DNA of 64,000 bases. It comes from Cellulomonas sp. JZ18 (GTDB lineage Bacteria > Actinomycetota > Actinomycetes > Actinomycetales > Cellulomonadaceae). How positions within the stretch are numbered: the stretch's first letter is position 1; every line of letters begins with the position of its first letter. Below the pieces are notes generated by a model. The model had not been told where the DNA came from and ran no database searches. It saw nothing but the letters and a program-made list of their open reading frames with translations. The stretch is from contig NZ_CP045245.1 in NCBI RefSeq assembly GCF_009720485.1, positions 992,001 to 1,056,000 on the forward strand. Reading direction: 5' to 3'. Below are positions 38,999-47,222 of this stretch, in pieces. The position numbers and the translations under genes were made by a program.

Positions 38999-40567
38999 GT
39001 GCTGCTCTCCCACGACCCCGAGGACGTCCGCGCGGCCGAGGAGCCGCTGCTCGCGGCGGGGGTGCCGCTCATGGACCGGGCCGCGTTCGCGCTCGCGGTG
39101 CGTACCGCCGAGGTCCTGCGTGCGGTGCGCGGACGCGTCCGGGGGGCGCACGTCGTCCTCCTCGTCGGCGCGGGCAACAACGGCGGCGACGCGCTGCACG
39201 CCGGTGCCCGCCTCGCGCGGCGCGGGGCGCGGGTGACCGCGCTCCTCGCGTCCCCGGCGGTGCACGACGCGGGGCTGGCGGCGCTCGTCGGCGCGCACGG
39301 GCGCGTCGTGCGGGTCGACGGGCTCACCGCCGTGGCGGCGGGGACCGGCGGCGCGGGGGACGGCGGCGCGGGACGGGACGACGCGGGGCAGGACGGCGGC
39401 CGGGAGGTGGACGGCCTGCTCGCCTCGGCGGACGTCGTGCTCGACGGGCTCCTCGGCATCGGTGCCCGTGGCGGCGGCGTGCGCGGTGCGGGTGCGGCGC
39501 TCGTCGCGGCCCTCGCGCGGGTGCGCGGGACGGCGGGGCGTCCGCTCGTGGTCGCGGTCGACGTGCCCTCGGGGGTCGGCGTCGCGGACGGGACGGCCGA
39601 CGGCCCCGTCGTGCACGCGGACCTCACCGTCACGTTCGGCACGCCCAAGCCCGCGCTGCTGCTGCCGCCCGCCGCCGCGGCCGCGGGGGCCGTGGAGACG
39701 GTCGACATCGGCCTCGCGCTGCCCGCCCGCGCGGCCGTGGCGCGGCTGGAGACGTCGGACGCCGCCGACCTGTGGCCCGTGCCCGGCGGCACGGCGCAGA
39801 AGTACTCGCGGGGGGTGCTCGGCGTGGTGGCCGGCTCCGCCGCGTACCCGGGGGCCGCGGTGCTCTCCGTGTCCGGTGCGCTGGGCGCGGGGGTCGGGAT
39901 GGTGCGGTACGTGGGCGACGCCGGTCCGCAGGTGCTCGCCGCGCACCCGGAGGTCGTCGTCGGCGAGGGCCGGGTGCAGGCGTGGGTGCTCGGCTCGGGC
40001 GTCGCCCCGGACGACGACGCGCAGCGCGCGCGGGTGCGGGACGCGCTCGCGCACGCGGTGGCGCACGACGAGCCCGCCGTGGTCGACGCCGGTGCGCTCG
40101 ACCTGCTGCCCCCACGCGTGCCCGCCCACGTCGTGCTCACGCCGCACGCGGGCGAGCTCGCGACGCTGCTGCGGGGACGCGGGGAGGACGTCTCGCGCGC
40201 CGACGTCGAGGCCGCACCGCTCGCGCACGCCCGCCGGACCCACGAGCTGACCGGTGCGACGGTGCTGCTCAAGGGCGCCGTGACCGTCGTCGTGGGTCCG
40301 CACGGCACGGCCTACACCCAGGCGGACGCACCCGCGTGGCTCGCGACCGCCGGCGCCGGCGACGTGCTCGGCGGGGTCCTGGGGGCCGTGCTCGCGGGCC
40401 GGTCGGCGGACGCCGTCGAGGACCCGACGCTGCCCGCGGCGCTCGCCGCGCTCGCGGCCCTCGTGCACGGGCGCGCGGCCCACGAGGCGAACCCCGGCGG
40501 ACCGGTGGCGGCCTCGGACGTCGCGGCGGCGGTGCCGGCGGTCGTCGCCGCCCTGGTGCGGGCGTGA
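38999..40567 (+). CDS. nnrD: bifunctional NAD(P)H-hydrate epimerase / ADP-dependent NAD(P)H-hydrate dehydratase
   Basis: This two-domain protein repairs NAD(P)H damaged by hydration. The N-terminal epimerase domain (NnrE/YjeF-N) has GAGNNGGDALHAGARL. The C-terminal dehydratase domain (YjeF-C/NnrD) has GTAQKYSRGVLGVVAGS, TPHAGELATLL and the ATP-site TAGAGDVLGG. Length 522. GTG 38999 is preceded by CAGGAT ending 6 bases upstream, suggesting a leaderless transcript. It leads the operon that continues into the kinase, alr and tsaEB genes. A low-complexity Gly/Asp insertion lies at about residues 115-135. Confidence 0.92.
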   Translation: MLLSHDPEDVRAAEEPLLAAGVPLMDRAAFALAVRTAEVLRAVRGRVRGAHVVLLVGAGNNGGDALHAGARLARRGARVTALLASPAVHDAGLAALVGAHGRVVRVDGLTAVAAGTGGAGDGGAGRDDAGQDGGREVDGLLASADVVLDGLLGIGARGGGVRGAGAALVAALARVRGTAGRPLVVAVDVPSGVGVADGTADGPVVHADLTVTFGTPKPALLLPPAAAAAGAVETVDIGLALPARAAVARLETSDAADLWPVPGGTAQKYSRGVLGVVAGSAAYPGAAVLSVSGALGAGVGMVRYVGDAGPQVLAAHPEVVVGEGRVQAWVLGSGVAPDDDAQRARVRDALAHAVAHDEPAVVDAGALDLLPPRVPAHVVLTPHAGELATLLRGRGEDVSRADVEAAPLAHARRTHELTGATVLLKGAVTVVVGPHGTAYTQADAPAWLATAGAGDVLGGVLGAVLAGRSADAVEDPTLPAALAALAALVHGRAAHEANPGGPVAASDVAAAVPAVVAALVRA

Positions 40568-40611
40568 GCGCGGGCATGAGCGCGGGCGTGGGGGCAGGCG
40601 TGAGCGAGGCC
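40564..40611 (+). repeat. 12-bp tandem repeat at a translation start
   Basis: Four 12-base units, each beginning with GTG or ATG (two exact apart from the first base, two degenerate), encode MSAG-MSAG-VGAG-VSEA. It covers the alternative starts of the kinase gene and overlaps the nnrD stop. Confidence 0.6.
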
Positions 40612-41259
40612 GCGGGGCAGGCGTCGGACGGCCCGCTGCACCCGGTGCTGGCCGCGCGTGTGGACGCGCTGCTCGCCCGGGGCGGGCGCCGCCTGCTCGG
40701 GCTCGCCGGCCCGCCGGGAGCGGGCAAGTCGACGCTCGCGGCGCAGGTCGCCGCCGCGTGCGGCGCCCGGTGCGTCGTCGCGCCGATGGACGGCTTCCAC
40801 CTCGCGCAGAGCACGCTCGAGCGCCTCGGGCGCGCCGACCGCAAGGGGGCGCCGGACACGTTCGACGCGGACGGCTGGGTGGCGCTCCTGCGCCGTCTGC
40901 GCACGCCCGAGCCCGGGCGCACGGTGTGGGCGCCCGAGTACCGGCGCGACCTGCGGCACGGCGTCACCGGTGCCGTCGCGGTGCCGGCGGACGTGCCGCT
41001 CGTCGTCGTCGAGGGCAACTACCTGCTGCTGGACGCGCACGGCTTCGGGCCGGTGGCGGGTCTGCTCGACGAGTCGTGGTTCCTCGCACCGGACGACGAC
41101 GTGCGCCTCGCGCGGCTCGTCGCGCGGCACGAGCGGTTCGGCAAGTCGCCGCAGGCGGCACGGGCGTGGTCGACCGGCCCGGACGAGGCGAACGCGCGCC
41201 TGGTCGCGGACGGCGCGACCCGGGCGGACGTGGTCGTCACGCCGGACCTGCTGGGGTGA
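40564..41259 (+). CDS. P-loop nucleoside/nucleotide kinase family protein, uridine-kinase-like
   Basis: A 231-residue kinase of the uridine kinase/phosphoribulokinase superfamily. P-loop GPPGAGKST is at residues 49-57, VAPMDGFHLAQSTLERLGR is the substrate loop, and VVVEGNYLLLD the Walker B region. Its substrate is unknown; related actinobacterial genes are annotated only as nucleoside/nucleotide kinase or fructose-transport-like. The GTG overlaps the nnrD stop by four bases, but the start lies inside a 12-bp tandem repeat holding four possible start codons (40564, 40576, 40588, 40600), so the N-terminus is ambiguous. Confidence 0.8.
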   Translation: MSAGMSAGVGAGVSEAAGQASDGPLHPVLAARVDALLARGGRRLLGLAGPPGAGKSTLAAQVAAACGARCVVAPMDGFHLAQSTLERLGRADRKGAPDTFDADGWVALLRRLRTPEPGRTVWAPEYRRDLRHGVTGAVAVPADVPLVVVEGNYLLLDAHGFGPVAGLLDESWFLAPDDDVRLARLVARHERFGKSPQAARAWSTGPDEANARLVADGATRADVVVTPDLLG

Positions 41260-41311
41260 GCGGGTGCGCGGTGCCGCCGGACGACGCGCCCGCGGTGAGA
41301 GACTGGCGCCC

Positions 41312-42550
41312 GTGAACGACTTCCCGGCACGCGCCGTCGTCGACCTCGCCGCGGTGCGCCAGAACGTCCGCTCCCTCGCCGCGCACGCGCCGACCGCCCA
41401 GGTGATGGCCGTCGTCAAGGCCGACGCGTACGGGCACGGGCTCGTCCCCAGCGCCGTCGCGGCCGTCGCGGGCGGCGCGACGTGGCTCGGCGTCGCGCAG
41501 GTCGACGAGGCCCTGGAGCTGCGGCGCGCGGGCGTCACCGGCGTGCGGGTCCTGGCGTGGCTGTACACGCCCGCCGCCCCGCTGCGCGCGGCGGTCGAGG
41601 CCGACGTCGACCTCGCGGTCGCGGCGCCCTGGGCGCTCGACGCGGTGGCGCGCGCCGCGCGGGAGGCCGGGCGCACCGCGCGGCTGCACCTGAAGGTGGA
41701 CACCGGGCTGGGGCGCAACGGCCTCGTGCCGACGCAGCTGCCCGACGTGCTCGCGGCCGCGCGCGCGCTCGAGGCCGAGGGCGTCGTCGACGTCGTCGGC
41801 GTGTTCTCGCACCTCGCGCTCGCGGACGACCCGGGACACCCGGTGGTGCGCCGGCAGGCGGTCGTGTTCGCCGAGGCCGTCGCCGCCGTCGAGGCGGCCG
41901 GTGTGCGCCTCGAGGTCCGGCACCTGGCGAACGCGGCCGCCACGCTCACCGACCCCGCGCTGCACTGGGACGTCGTGCGTCCGGGGATCGCGGTCTACGG
42001 GCTGTCGCCCGTGCCGCAGGTCGGCGGGCCGGACGCGTTCGGCCTCGTGCCGGCCATGACCTTCGAGGCCGAGCTGGCGACGGTCAAGGCCGTGCCGGCG
42101 GGGGCGGGCGTGTCGTACGGGCACCAGTACGTCGTGCCGCACGACACCGTCCTCGGCATCGTCCCGGTCGGGTACGCGGACGGCGTGCCGCGGCACGCCT
42201 CGGGCACGCAGGAGCGCCCCGGCGGGCCGCTGCAGGTGGGCGGCCGGCGCCTGGGCGTGGCGGGCCGGGTGTGCATGGACCAGGTCGTCGTCGACCTCGG
42301 CGCCGGTGCGCGCGACGTCCCCGGTGACCGTGTCGTGCTGTTCGGCCCCGGCACCGCGGGCGAGCCCACCGCGCAGGACTGGGCCGACGCCGCCGGCACC
42401 ATCTCCTACGAGATCGTCACGCGCGTCGGCGCGCGCGTGCCGCGGACGTACGTGGACCACGAGCGCGAGACCGTCGCACCGGTCCCCGCAGGGTCCGCCG
42501 CCGTGTCCGACGCCGTGTCCGCCGCCGTCCCCGCGGGAGGTGCCGCGTGA
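41312..42550 (+). CDS. alr: alanine racemase
   Basis: Alr makes D-Ala for peptidoglycan using PLP. The PLP lysine is Lys36 in VVKADAYGHG; the RLHLKVDTGLGRNG region, SYGHQY with the catalytic Tyr, and the VGYADG loop follow. Beta-barrel C-terminal domain ends near residue 385, then an Ala-rich tail. Length 412. GAGACT ends 7 bases before the GTG start, so an independent leaderless promoter is possible. Its stop overlaps tsaE by four bases. Confidence 0.95.
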   Translation: MNDFPARAVVDLAAVRQNVRSLAAHAPTAQVMAVVKADAYGHGLVPSAVAAVAGGATWLGVAQVDEALELRRAGVTGVRVLAWLYTPAAPLRAAVEADVDLAVAAPWALDAVARAAREAGRTARLHLKVDTGLGRNGLVPTQLPDVLAAARALEAEGVVDVVGVFSHLALADDPGHPVVRRQAVVFAEAVAAVEAAGVRLEVRHLANAAATLTDPALHWDVVRPGIAVYGLSPVPQVGGPDAFGLVPAMTFEAELATVKAVPAGAGVSYGHQYVVPHDTVLGIVPVGYADGVPRHASGTQERPGGPLQVGGRRLGVAGRVCMDQVVVDLGAGARDVPGDRVVLFGPGTAGEPTAQDWADAAGTISYEIVTRVGARVPRTYVDHERETVAPVPAGSAAVSDAVSAAVPAGGAA

Positions 42551-43095
42551 GCGGCGCGGAGCACGTCGTGCGCCTGCCGGACGCCGACACGACGCGCGCC
42601 TGGGGGCGCGCGCTCGCGCAGGTCCTGCGCGCGGGCGACCTCGTCGTGCTGTCCGGCGACCTCGGCGCCGGCAAGACCACCCTCACGCAGGGGCTGGGCG
42701 AGGGGCTGCACGTGCGCGGGCAGGTCGCGTCGCCGACGTTCGTCATCGCGCGGGAGCACCCCCCGCTGCCGCGCCCGGACGGCACGCGCGGCCCCGCGCT
42801 CGTCCACGTGGACGCGTACCGGCTGGGCTCGTTCGACGAGGTGGAGGCGCTCGACCTCGACGCCAGCCTCGACGAGGCGGTCACGGTCGTGGAGTGGGGC
42901 GAGGGCTGGGTCGAGCCGCTCGCCGAGGACCGGCTGGAGGTCCGCCTCGCGCGGCCGCACGGCGGCCTGGCCGCCGACGACGACGTGCAGGACGCCGCGG
43001 CGGGCGAGCGTGTGCTCACCGCGCGGGGCGTGGGGGAGCGCTGGCGCGGCGTCGCGCTGCCGGCCGCGCCGGGGACGACGGAGGAGGACGCGTGA
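42547..43095 (+). CDS. tsaE: tRNA threonylcarbamoyladenosine synthesis ATPase TsaE
   Basis: TsaE is the ATPase partner of TsaD-TsaB in t6A37 modification. Walker A GDLGAGKTT is at residues 37-45, with SPTFVIAREH, DAYRLGSFDEVEAL and VVEWGEGW following. It is 182 residues, a bit long because of an Ala/Glu-rich C-terminal insertion. GTG overlaps the alr stop; its own stop overlaps tsaB. Confidence 0.94.
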   Translation: MSGAEHVVRLPDADTTRAWGRALAQVLRAGDLVVLSGDLGAGKTTLTQGLGEGLHVRGQVASPTFVIAREHPPLPRPDGTRGPALVHVDAYRLGSFDEVEALDLDASLDEAVTVVEWGEGWVEPLAEDRLEVRLARPHGGLAADDDVQDAAAGERVLTARGVGERWRGVALPAAPGTTEEDA

Positions 43096-43778
43096 CCTGG
43101 GTGGGCATCGACACGTCGGGCGACGTCGCGGTCGCGGTCGTCCACGCGGACGGCACCAGCAGGACCGTGGGCGACGACGCGCCGCGCCGCCACGTGGAGC
43201 AGCTCGCGCCGCTCGTGCGCGACGCGCTCGCGGCGGAGGGACTCGGCGTGGGGGACGTCACCGGGATCGTGGTCGGCACCGGTCCCGCGCCGTTCACGGG
43301 TCTGCGCGTCGGCCTGGTGACCGCGCGCGTGCTGGGTCTCGCGCTCGGCGTGCCGGTCTGGGGCGTGCCGAGCCACGACGCGCTCGCGGCCGCGGCCGCC
43401 GACGTCGTCGACGAGGGCGCACCGCTGCTGGTCGTCACCGACGCGCGCCGGCGGGAGGTCTACTGGACGGCGTACGACGTGCGCGACGGCGCGCCGGTCG
43501 TCGTCGCCGGGCCGGACGTGGCGGCGCCCGCGGACGTGCCGCGCCGCCCCGGTGAGCTCGTCATCGGCGGGGGCCGCGACGCCTACCCCGACGTCTTCGG
43601 CGTGGTGCGGACGCCCGTGTCGGACCGCGCCGCGGGCCTGCGCTCGCCGGACCCGGCCCTGCTCGTGCGGCTCGCGGTCGCGCGGGCCGCGGCGGGCGAG
43701 GACCTGCCGACCGAGCCGCTGTACCTGCGCCGCCCCGACGCGCAGCCGCCGACGGCGCGCAAGCGGGCCCTGGCGTGA
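43092..43778 (+). CDS. tsaB: t6A synthesis protein TsaB
   Basis: TsaB is the scaffold that dimerises with TsaD. The actin-like N-terminus WVGIDTSGDVAVAVV, the GTGPAPFTGLRVG loop and the DARRREVYWTAYDV segment are typical. It is 228 residues. GTGA overlaps link it to tsaE upstream and rimI downstream. Confidence 0.94.
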   Translation: MTWVGIDTSGDVAVAVVHADGTSRTVGDDAPRRHVEQLAPLVRDALAAEGLGVGDVTGIVVGTGPAPFTGLRVGLVTARVLGLALGVPVWGVPSHDALAAAAADVVDEGAPLLVVTDARRREVYWTAYDVRDGAPVVVAGPDVAAPADVPRRPGELVIGGGRDAYPDVFGVVRTPVSDRAAGLRSPDPALLVRLAVARAAAGEDLPTEPLYLRRPDAQPPTARKRALA

Positions 43779-44275
43779 CGGCGGCCGCGCCGGGCGCCCC
43801 CGCGGGCACGCCCGCGCACGGCGCCGTGACGGTGCGGCCGCTGACGCCCGACGACCTGCCCGAGCTCGTGCGCATGGAGGGCGAGCTGTTCGGGGCCGGG
43901 GCGTGGTCGGGGGAGTCGCTGCGCGAGGAGATCACGGGTCCTGGGCGCACCTACGTCGGTGCGGTCCTCCCCGACGGACGCCTCGTCGGCTACGCCGGCA
44001 CGTGGTTCGACGGGTACGACGTGCAGGTGATGACCGTGGGCACGGACGCCGCGCACCAGGGCCGCGGGATCGGCCGGCTCCTGCTCGTGCACCTGCTCGA
44101 GCAGGCCCGCGGGACGGGCGCCGAGTCGGCGCTGCTCGAGGTCCGGGTCGACAACGACCCGGCGATCCACCTGTACGAGAGCCTGGGCTTCACGCGGCTG
44201 GGGCGCCGGCGCGGCTACTACCAGCCGGAGGGCGTCGACGCCTGGACGATGCGGCTGGAGCTGCGCGCCCGCTGA
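43775..44275 (+). CDS. rimI: ribosomal protein S18-alanine N-acetyltransferase RimI
   Basis: A 166-residue GNAT acetyltransferase. The acetyl-CoA loop QGRGIGRLLL and the C-terminal ALLEVRVDNDPAIHLYESLG and GFTRLGRRRGYYQ are those of RimI. Its place between tsaB and tsaD supports the assignment. GTG overlaps the tsaB stop by four bases. Confidence 0.9.
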   Translation: MTAAAPGAPAGTPAHGAVTVRPLTPDDLPELVRMEGELFGAGAWSGESLREEITGPGRTYVGAVLPDGRLVGYAGTWFDGYDVQVMTVGTDAAHQGRGIGRLLLVHLLEQARGTGAESALLEVRVDNDPAIHLYESLGFTRLGRRRGYYQPEGVDAWTMRLELRAR

Positions 44276-44276
44276 G

Positions 44277-44340
44277 CGACCGGGTTCGACGACCAGGCTC
44301 GGCGACCGGCTCGACGACCGGGCTCGGCGACCGGGCTCGG
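44277..44340. repeat. five-unit 13-bp tandem repeat (CGACCGGGCTCGG)
   Basis: Units start at 44277, 44290, 44303 (12 bases), 44315 and 44328; the last two are identical. It fills nearly the whole gap between rimI and the rhodanese gene, at one edge of genes that are absent from the common rimI-tsaD junction. Confidence 0.75.
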
Positions 44341-44360
44341 CGACCGACGAGGAGGACGTG

Positions 44361-45272
44361 ATGACCGACGCCCCGACGAAGCCCGCGCCGCCCCCGGCGG
44401 ACCCGGCGGCGCTGCGCCGCGCCGTCCTCGTCGACGCCGGCGAGCTCGCCGCGCTCCTCGCCGACGACGACCCGCCGGTCGTGCTCGACGTGCGGTGGGC
44501 GCTGGGCCGCACCGACGGCCGCGAGCAGCACCTGGCGGCCCACGTGCCCGGCGCGGTCTACGTCGACCTCGACACCGAGCTCGCCGCGCCGCCGTCGCCG
44601 GCCCTGGGGCGCCACCCGCTGCCGGCGCTCGCCGACCTCGAGCAGGCGGCCCGGCGCTGGGGGCTGCGCGAGGGGCAGTCGGTGGTGGTGTACGACGCCG
44701 TCGGCGGCACGTCGGCCGCGCGCGCGTGGTGGCTGCTGCGCTGGGCGGGGGTGCGCGACGTGCGGATCCTGGACGGCGGGCTGCCCGCGTGGACGGCGGC
44801 GGGGCACGGCGTCGAGGCGGGGGACGTGCTGCCCGAGCCCGGCGACGTCGTGCTGGCGGGCGGCGCGCTGCCCACCGTCGACGCGGACGGTGCGGCCGCG
44901 CTGGCCGACGACGGTGTGCTGCTCGACGCGCGGGCCGCCGAGCGGTACGCGGGGGAGGTCGAGCCGGTCGACCCGCGGGCGGGCCACGTGCCCGGTGCGG
45001 TGAGCGCGCCGACGGCGGGGAACCTCGACGCCGACGGGCGCTTCCTGCCCGCGGACGCCCTCGCGGCGCGCTTCGCGGCCGTCGGCGTCCCGGTGCCCGG
45101 CCGCTCCGGTGCCGGGCGCGACCGCGCGGTCGCGGTCTACTGCGGGTCCGGGGTCACCGCCGCGCACGAGGTGGCCGCGCTCGCGACCCTCGGCGTCGAG
45201 GCGGCGCTGTACCCGGGGTCGTGGTCGCAGTGGGCGCACGACGCGGACCGGCCGGTGGCCACGGGGCGCTGA
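44361..45272 (+). CDS. thiosulfate/3-mercaptopyruvate sulfurtransferase (two rhodanese domains)
   Basis: A 303-residue protein of two rhodanese domains. The first (about residues 25-145; VVLDVRWALG, VYDAVGG) is inactive. The second (about 165-300) bears the catalytic Cys261 in YCGSGVTA. The CGSGVTA loop is that of mercaptopyruvate sulfurtransferases, while classical rhodaneses have CRKGVTA, so mercaptopyruvate is the more likely sulfur donor. ATG 44361 follows GAGGAGG. Confidence 0.88.
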   Translation: MTDAPTKPAPPPADPAALRRAVLVDAGELAALLADDDPPVVLDVRWALGRTDGREQHLAAHVPGAVYVDLDTELAAPPSPALGRHPLPALADLEQAARRWGLREGQSVVVYDAVGGTSAARAWWLLRWAGVRDVRILDGGLPAWTAAGHGVEAGDVLPEPGDVVLAGGALPTVDADGAAALADDGVLLDARAAERYAGEVEPVDPRAGHVPGAVSAPTAGNLDADGRFLPADALAARFAAVGVPVPGRSGAGRDRAVAVYCGSGVTAAHEVAALATLGVEAALYPGSWSQWAHDADRPVATGR

Positions 45273-45295
45273 GGGGCGCCGTGGCCACCGGCCGG
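45248..45295. terminator. terminator overlapping the rhodanese stop codon
   Basis: Seventeen bases at 45248-45264 pair perfectly with 45279-45295. The stem starts inside the last codons of the rhodanese gene and ends 16 bases before the convergent nitroreductase stop, serving both strands. Confidence 0.7.
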
Positions 45296-45310
45296 GTGGG
45301 TCGGGTCGGG

Positions 45311-45952
45311 TCAGACGGTGCGGGCGACCTCGTCCCACTCCAGGCGCGGGGCGCGCGCGTGGTGGGTGCCCTCGCCGTCGGGCCAGCCGACGTTGACGAC
45401 CATGAGGCTGCGCCAGCCGGTGCCCGCGAGCAGGTCGTCGTCGACGCCCGCCTTGTCGAAGCCGCCCATCGGGCCGACGCCGAGACCCGCGGCGCGCAGC
45501 CCGACGACGAGGTAGCCCGCCTGCAGCCACGCGTTCTCGCGTGCCGTGCGCTCGGCGCCCTCGGCGTCGGCGGCGAACACGTCGGCGAGCTGGGGGGCGT
45601 GCGGCGTCAGGCGGCCCATGTGCCGGTGGAAGCCGGGGTCGGCGGCGACGACGAGCGTCAGCGGTGCGGCGAGGACGCGCTCGCGGTTGCCCTCGGCCAT
45701 GTGCGCGGCGAGGCGGGTGCGCGCCTCGGGGGAGCGGACGAGCAGCAGGCGCAGCGGCACCGTGTTCAGCGCGGTGGGCCCCCAGCGCACGACGTCGTGG
45801 ACCCGGCGCACGAGGTCCTCGGGGACCTCGCGGTCGAGGAAGCGCGCGACGCTGCGGGCGTCGCGGAACAGCAGGTCGGCGACGTGGTCGTCGACGCCGG
45901 CGCGGTCGGGGTCGAGGTCGGCGAGGTCGTCGAGCAGGTCGGTGCTGGTCAT
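45311..45952 (-). CDS. nitroreductase family protein, RutE/HadB-like
   Basis: A 213-residue flavin oxidoreductase. The segment DVVRWGPTALNTVPLRLLLV and the later GYLVVGLRAAGLGVGPMGGF match the malonic-semialdehyde-reductase (RutE) branch of nitroreductases. FMN and NAD(P)H are expected cofactors; the substrate is unknown. ATG 45952 follows a locally AT-rich patch (GTTGTTGAAAACT on the coding strand), likely part of its promoter or operator. Alone, convergent to the rhodanese gene. Confidence 0.82.
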   Translation of the reverse strand: MTSTDLLDDLADLDPDRAGVDDHVADLLFRDARSVARFLDREVPEDLVRRVHDVVRWGPTALNTVPLRLLLVRSPEARTRLAAHMAEGNRERVLAAPLTLVVAADPGFHRHMGRLTPHAPQLADVFAADAEGAERTARENAWLQAGYLVVGLRAAGLGVGPMGGFDKAGVDDDLLAGTGWRSLMVVNVGWPDGEGTHHARAPRLEWDEVARTV

Positions 45953-46066
45953 GCAGTTTTCAACAACCGCCCTCGCGGGGCTGATCCCGCCGCCACCGTG
46001 AGGCTGGTCACGCGCCCGGCGCGCCGGGCGTGCGCCCTCCGGTCCGGCGGTACCGCGCACGGCGCC

Positions 46067-46072
46067 TATCCT
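46067..46072 (+). promoter_or_regulatory. -10 element (TATCCT) of leaderless tsaD
   Basis: TATCCT ends 7 bases before the tsaD GTG at 46080 and there is no Shine-Dalgarno sequence. Confidence 0.5.
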
Positions 46073-46079
46073 GGACGCC

Positions 46080-47120
46080 GTGAGCGAGCCCCTCGTCCTC
46101 GGGATCGAGACCTCCTGCGACGAGACCGGCGTCGCCCTGGTCCGCGGTCACGACCTGCTGGTCGACGCCGTCGCGAGCTCGGTCGACGAGCACGCGCGGT
46201 TCGGCGGCATCATCCCGGAGATCGCCTCCCGCGCCCACCTCGAGGCCATGGTGCCGACGATCGAGCGGGCGCTGACCACCGCGGGCGTGACGCTCGCCGA
46301 CGTGGACGCCGTCGCCGTCACGGCCGGCCCCGGCCTCGTCGGACCTCTCACGATCGGGGCGGCCGCGGCCAAGGCGCTCGCCGTGGGCCTCGGCAGGCCG
46401 CTCTACGGCGTGAACCACGTCATCGGGCACGCGGTGGTCGACGAGCTCGTCGACGGCCCGTTCCCGGAGCGGGTCCTCGCCCTCGTGGTGTCGGGCGGGC
46501 ACTCGTCCCTGCTGCGCGTCGACGACACCGTGCACGTCACCGAGCTCGGCTCCACGCTCGACGACGCCGCCGGCGAGGCGTTCGACAAGGTCGGCCGCCT
46601 GCTCGGCCTGCCGTACCCGGGCGGCCCGCACATCGACCGGCTCGCCCGTGAGGGCGACCCGGAGGCGATCCGGTTCCCACGCGGGCTCACGGCGCCGAAG
46701 GACCAGGCCAGGCACGCCACGGACTTCTCGTTCTCGGGCCTCAAGACCGCGGTCGCGCGGTGGGTCGAGGCGCGCCAGGACGCGGGCGAGCAGGTGCCGC
46801 TCCCGGACGTCGCCGCGTCGTTCGCCGCGGCCGTCGCGGACGTCCTCACGGCCAAGACCATCGCGGCCTGCCGCCGCGAGGGCGTCGACACGCTCGTCAT
46901 CGGCGGCGGCTTCTCCGCGAACTCCCAGCTGCGCGACATGGCGGCGCGGCGCTGCGCCGAGGCGGGCATCACCCTGCGCATCCCGCCCATCCGCTACTGC
47001 ACCGACAACGGCGCGATGATCGCCGCGCTCGGGTCGGCCGTGGTCCGGCGCGGCATGCCGGCCTCACCGCTCGACCTGCCGGTCGACTCGACGATGCCGC
47101 TCACGCAGGTCCTCGTCTGA
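46080..47120 (+). CDS. tsaD: tRNA N6-adenosine threonylcarbamoyltransferase TsaD
   Basis: TsaD transfers threonylcarbamoyl to A37 of ANN-decoding tRNAs. The start [15 protein letters not shown], the metal ligands His113 and His117 in NHVIGH, and the C-terminal GGGFSAN and CTDNGAMIA are complete. Length 346 is usual. It acts with TsaB and TsaE, encoded 2.3-3.5 kb upstream but separated from it by the rhodanese and nitroreductase genes. Confidence 0.96.
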   Translation: MSEPLVLGIETSCDETGVALVRGHDLLVDAVASSVDEHARFGGIIPEIASRAHLEAMVPTIERALTTAGVTLADVDAVAVTAGPGLVGPLTIGAAAAKALAVGLGRPLYGVNHVIGHAVVDELVDGPFPERVLALVVSGGHSSLLRVDDTVHVTELGSTLDDAAGEAFDKVGRLLGLPYPGGPHIDRLAREGDPEAIRFPRGLTAPKDQARHATDFSFSGLKTAVARWVEARQDAGEQVPLPDVAASFAAAVADVLTAKTIAACRREGVDTLVIGGGFSANSQLRDMAARRCAEAGITLRIPPIRYCTDNGAMIAALGSAVVRRGMPASPLDLPVDSTMPLTQVLV

Positions 47121-47222
47121 GGACCGACCCGGACCGGCGCCCCGCAGCCCGGGGTGCGCGCACCGCGGACGGGCGACGTCGACCCGCTTCAGGTCGCGCC
47201 GCGGGCTGCCGACTCTCCCGGG

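Noticed and set aside
44277..44340. CRISPR-like array
   Set aside because: The units are 13 bp and contiguous with no spacers; it is a simple tandem repeat.
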